A stretch of DNA of 64,000 bases from Anisakis pegreffii (Eukaryota; Nematoda; Chromadorea; Rhabditida; Anisakidae), in contig JAPYMA010000586.1 in NCBI GenBank assembly GCA_035041965.1, positions 186,001 to 250,000 of the forward strand. Direction: 5' to 3'. The notes beneath the pieces were generated by a model, which saw only the letters and a list, made by a program, of their open reading frames with translations, ran no database searches and had not been told where the DNA came from. Each line of letters begins with the position of its first letter. Within the stretch, counting starts at the first letter, position 1. Below are positions 61,011-64,000 of this stretch, in pieces. Both the position numbers and the translations under genes were made by a program.

Positions 61011-63149
61011 ACGACAAGCTTATACGACGCGAGTTGTTGAGAAGGGAGAAGAACTGGATAATGGCAAAATCGTAGTGCAGAAGTGATGCATTTTGTGAGT
61101 AGTGCATAAACCGACTTCTGACAACAGCTGGTGTTCGGATGTGATAAAATCGGTGATTAACTGATCAAGAAAATGAATAAGAACTACGAACAGCGTGAGA
61201 GAAATTAATGCTTATCGTTAGTATTCATCTGAACGAATCAAATAATGAAACAATAATCCTCTTGTCATGCGCTCATGAAAAAAATAACGAAATTCGTGTG
61301 AGGGGAATAGATACGTGATTTAAAAATTTCGTCATCGATGCGGTCAGGCATCTTTCAGCCTTTATCCCTTTCTATCTACTGTCAGTTGTCCTTCTCGCAT
61401 CCATCCATCCATCCATCCATCTCGCTCACTCCTCAACGCTGTCCTCTGGAGCACTCACTCATCGGTCCATTCATTAATCGAGCCCTCTGAGTCGTCAGCA
61501 GTGTTCTCGAAGCACGTTCCAGCTGAAAGCAAAAGCATTCGTCGTCGATCCCCGCTCGTTGTGAATAATGGATAAAGCATAGAACTTGTAAAGAGTCATG
61601 CGCAACTAGCCATCACATCTGCACTTTTGTCATTATTAATGTCGTTTATTTATTCATTCATTTATTTCTACATAACTCATTGAAATCGATCATTCTCCAT
61701 TCATACCTCATGTTTCATTTGGAATTGAATTCTGCATACAGCTTGAACTTTCTCGAACACGTTCATTCAATGTTCATGTGCTCTCCATTCAGATTTCGTC
61801 AATATCTCAGTCGAAATTCACTGAACTCAAATTGCTTGCCTACGGTTGAATTAGGTCCTTGTAAAACAGTGTGTTCTGTGACCAACAGCTATCTGATGAC
61901 AATTCAGTATCCTCAAGAGTCGATCATTACTAAATCATAAAAAAACTAGTCATAGCTGAATGTTTGGGTATAAGGAGAATGACTAGACTAGTTCAAGATA
62001 AACAGTTGCTTGATTTATTTGATCAGATGATGGTTACTTATTCAGTGGTAATTTACAAGATCAATATGTTCATAGTTACAGTAGACCAGGTTTTTTTCAG
62101 GGGAGGGGAGTGCAAATCCAGAAAGATAGCTGAATTTTGAGGTGGGGTTTTTTTGCGCGTTTGTTTTTTCTTCCTTCTCTCTTTCATTTTTTCTTTTCCG
62201 CATTCTTTGTCCCACTTCCTTCTCGTTTATTCAGTGCGTGCGAACCCCTCCCCCCCTCCCCCCTCTCCACCCCATCCCAACTGAATCGCAGTCATAATGA
62301 ACATTTGTAGTCATTAGCGTCATTATCGTTAATATCATCGAAACAATGAAATGTTTTAATAATGCTTCTTATGTCATTCGTTCGATTCGTTTCTCGTTTC
62401 GATGGTGATCGCTGAATGCAAGCAAGCATTAACCATCCACGATGAGTTGTCACTCAAAATATCCATCTTCCAATAGCCTCGAACGGACTCTCGTAGCCTG
62501 AAATAGCCATAGACAGACGGTTCCAGCCGTTTGTCACTAGCCAGCTAGCCTTATAGTGCAACAGCGAGCGATTTATCTAACGACGCATGTGACCCTCTAA
62601 ACTCTCTGCACGGCCTCGTAATCCTTTGACTGTTACGAATTCCTCTATCTTCTGACTTTGCTGTTTATCGTCACCATTCTTATTGTGATTGCTGTTCTCT
62701 TCTGATTTCATGATTGCCTCCCTCAGAGTAGCACTATGCCTTATTTTAACTTGAACTGCCCTATCGAATTGCTCTCATCTCCGCTCTAAAAATGTTTTTT
62801 GTTGCTATTTTCGTTGTTGTTTATGCTACTGTTGCTATTGTTATTACTGCGGCTGTTGGTGCAAGTCTAACGAAAACGTTTCTTTCTGTATTTGTGTATT
62901 CAGCAATCTTGCCAGTCTAGGCAGCCAGCTGAGAATACATGAAGTATGTATGAGTTTATCGTCACTTATGAATCGCTAGATTTGAATTTCTTTTCTCAGT
63001 TCGTTATTAGCAAGGATTAACCCTTTGACTGTTTCTTCTATCAAAAGCAAACTGAAGTGAACGAATGCTGCAGCTGCTTTATGTTTCCCCCTATGAACAC
63101 TACAAAACACTGAATGATCACAACACAAAGCCATATGCGAACCACTTAC
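61011..63149. other. Gene-poor stretch with simple repeats
   Basis: CATC tetranucleotide repeat at about 61399-61422. At 62150-62280 there is a long pyrimidine-rich tract including C-runs. A weak 86-codon plus frame lies at 61680-61940. No gene is supported. Confidence 0.45.
62150..62280. repeat. Polypyrimidine tract with C-runs
   Basis: About 130 bases are almost all C and T on the plus strand, including ACCCCTCCCCCCCTCCCCCC near 62245-62264. The complementary strand carries the matching G-runs and could form a four-stranded structure. Confidence 0.85.
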
Positions 63150-63220
63150 GTGTTCATTGCTGACAATGAGAGAGAGATGAGATAGCCATATTGCGACTGA
63201 CTCGCTGTGATTCAGCAGAA
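63150..63220 (-). CDS. Candidate internal exon with both consensus splice sites
   Basis: TTGTTTTTAG precedes 71 bases that end at CAC/GTAAGT on the minus strand. It reads two bases plus 23 codons (LLNHSESVAIWLSHLSLIV). The frame runs on past the donor to a stop at 62976, ending LLIEETVKGLILANNELRKE. So the alternative is one 84-codon terminal ORF (63230-62976). The site strengths are good; the function is unknown. Confidence 0.33.
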
Positions 63221-63399
63221 CTAAAAACAAGTGAATAATTGAGGCAAAACATGCAAAGCATTAAAGAAGCAAGCATCAAAATATTTATTTCATTTGACAC
63301 ATTTTATTCACTTAATCGTTGTTTATTTATATGTTTATATACGTATTTCATCACTCGTCCGCTTCTTCGTAAGTAAACATCATAAACATCATCATCGTC

Positions 63400-63635
63400 A
63401 TGTCATGTAACAGTCGTATGTTCTTTGATCTACAATCAAATGTCTCCCCAGTTTTATATGTCATCATTGATGAAAATAATCAAGAACAATTACTGAGTGC
63501 TCGGAAATTCACGAGGTCGGGAGTAGAATCGGGAAGTCCCGAGACTTCGACAGTGCTTGGGGCCCTCAACCCTACCGTCAGGAGTCGCCGATCTGACAGC
63601 CCTAGCCAGGACGATAACTACAACAGTAGTGATAC
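63400..63635 (+). CDS. Candidate exon, Ser-rich, at the right edge
   Basis: The frame opens at ATG 63400 and ends in phase 2 at GATAC/GTGAGA. A TCTCCCCAG acceptor at 63443-63451 would make 63452-63635 an internal exon instead. The product has LSARKFTRSGVESGSPETST, then LGALNPTVRSRRSDSPSQDD, the look of a disordered regulatory segment. The last two thirds are GC-richer and two thirds of codons are purine-first. Any next exon is beyond the window. I do not recognise the protein. Confidence 0.43.
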
Positions 63636-63640
63636 GTGAG

Positions 63641-64000
63641 ACATCGAGCAGGTTGAAGACAACAACGAGGAAAGAACAACATTTCATGTCATTTGCTCAT
63701 TGCTTCTATTCGGCTGTCTACAACTTGAAAGTGAGTGAAAATCGCTCGTTGTGCACTCATCAATCGCTCTTGCTCACTGCTGCCAGCCGGCTTCAATGAT
63801 CTGGCGCCAAATGCATTGGACTAAACGAAACGACGAAACATTGCAGTGGTGGAGAGCAGAGAATAAGCAACAAATGCCCTTAGGATGTTCGGTGTGACGA
63901 TCGATGGAGAGTAGCAGACAACCGAACGACAGGCAAACTTTTGCTCGTTTTTGATTGCTTTCGCTCTCGTTCGCTGTGCTCTTAGTTGCGCAAATGTGGC
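63641..64000. other. Right edge, no supported gene
   Basis: If the 63.4 kb exon is real, this is its intron. Other open frames here (63557-63799 plus, 63687-63490 minus) look like shadows of that exon. Confidence 0.4.

Noticed and set aside
1..64000. CRISPR arrays, operons with ribosome binding sites, phage or bacterial systems
   Set aside because: The window is eukaryotic: spliced genes, poly(A) signals, and no prokaryotic gene organisation or spaced repeats.

Overview
The window looks like AT-rich nuclear DNA from a nematode. Two genes at the left end are certain. Their introns are short to medium, most acceptors resemble the TTTCAG consensus, and the second gene starts 14 bases after an acceptor with no matching donor, as expected for spliced-leader trans-splicing. 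The proteins resemble nematode forms most closely. An ascaridoid or spirurid is my guess from AT content and wide gene spacing; it was not computed.

Region 1 (1-6.8 kb) holds two conserved nuclear genes arranged tail to tail. VPS72/YL1 (plus strand, five exons seen) is a subunit of SWR1/SRCAP-type complexes that load histone H2A.Z. SF3B2/SAP145 (minus strand, twelve exons) is the SF3b subunit beside SF3B4 in the U2 snRNP. They share no direct pathway; about 1 kb separates their stop codons.

Region 2 (6.8-33 kb) is gene-poor. I recognise no protein family. It holds isolated open segments with plausible splice signals, small hairpins, short tandem repeats and a GC-rich island at 21.4 kb that may be a mobile-element remnant.

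Region 3 (33-64 kb) has more persuasive unrecognised candidates. The best is a three-exon gene at 55.0-55.5 kb (plus strand) whose intron phases agree and which has a poly(A) signal. Others are a three-exon candidate at 33.8-34.5 kb (minus), a single-TM ORF at 57.6 kb (plus), a terminal exon at 47.8-48.1 kb (minus) and an exon near the right edge at 63.4 kb (plus). A diverged 290-bp direct repeat lies at 43.3 and 44.6 kb, and a long AAT microsatellite at 51.4 kb.

Outside the first two genes, coding calls rest on open frame, codon periodicity and splice-site phase judged by eye. Several GC-richer patches are open on both strands, so strand can be wrong. I saw no rRNA, tRNA, CRISPR array or intact transposon, and no gene cluster that I can defend as a new biological system.
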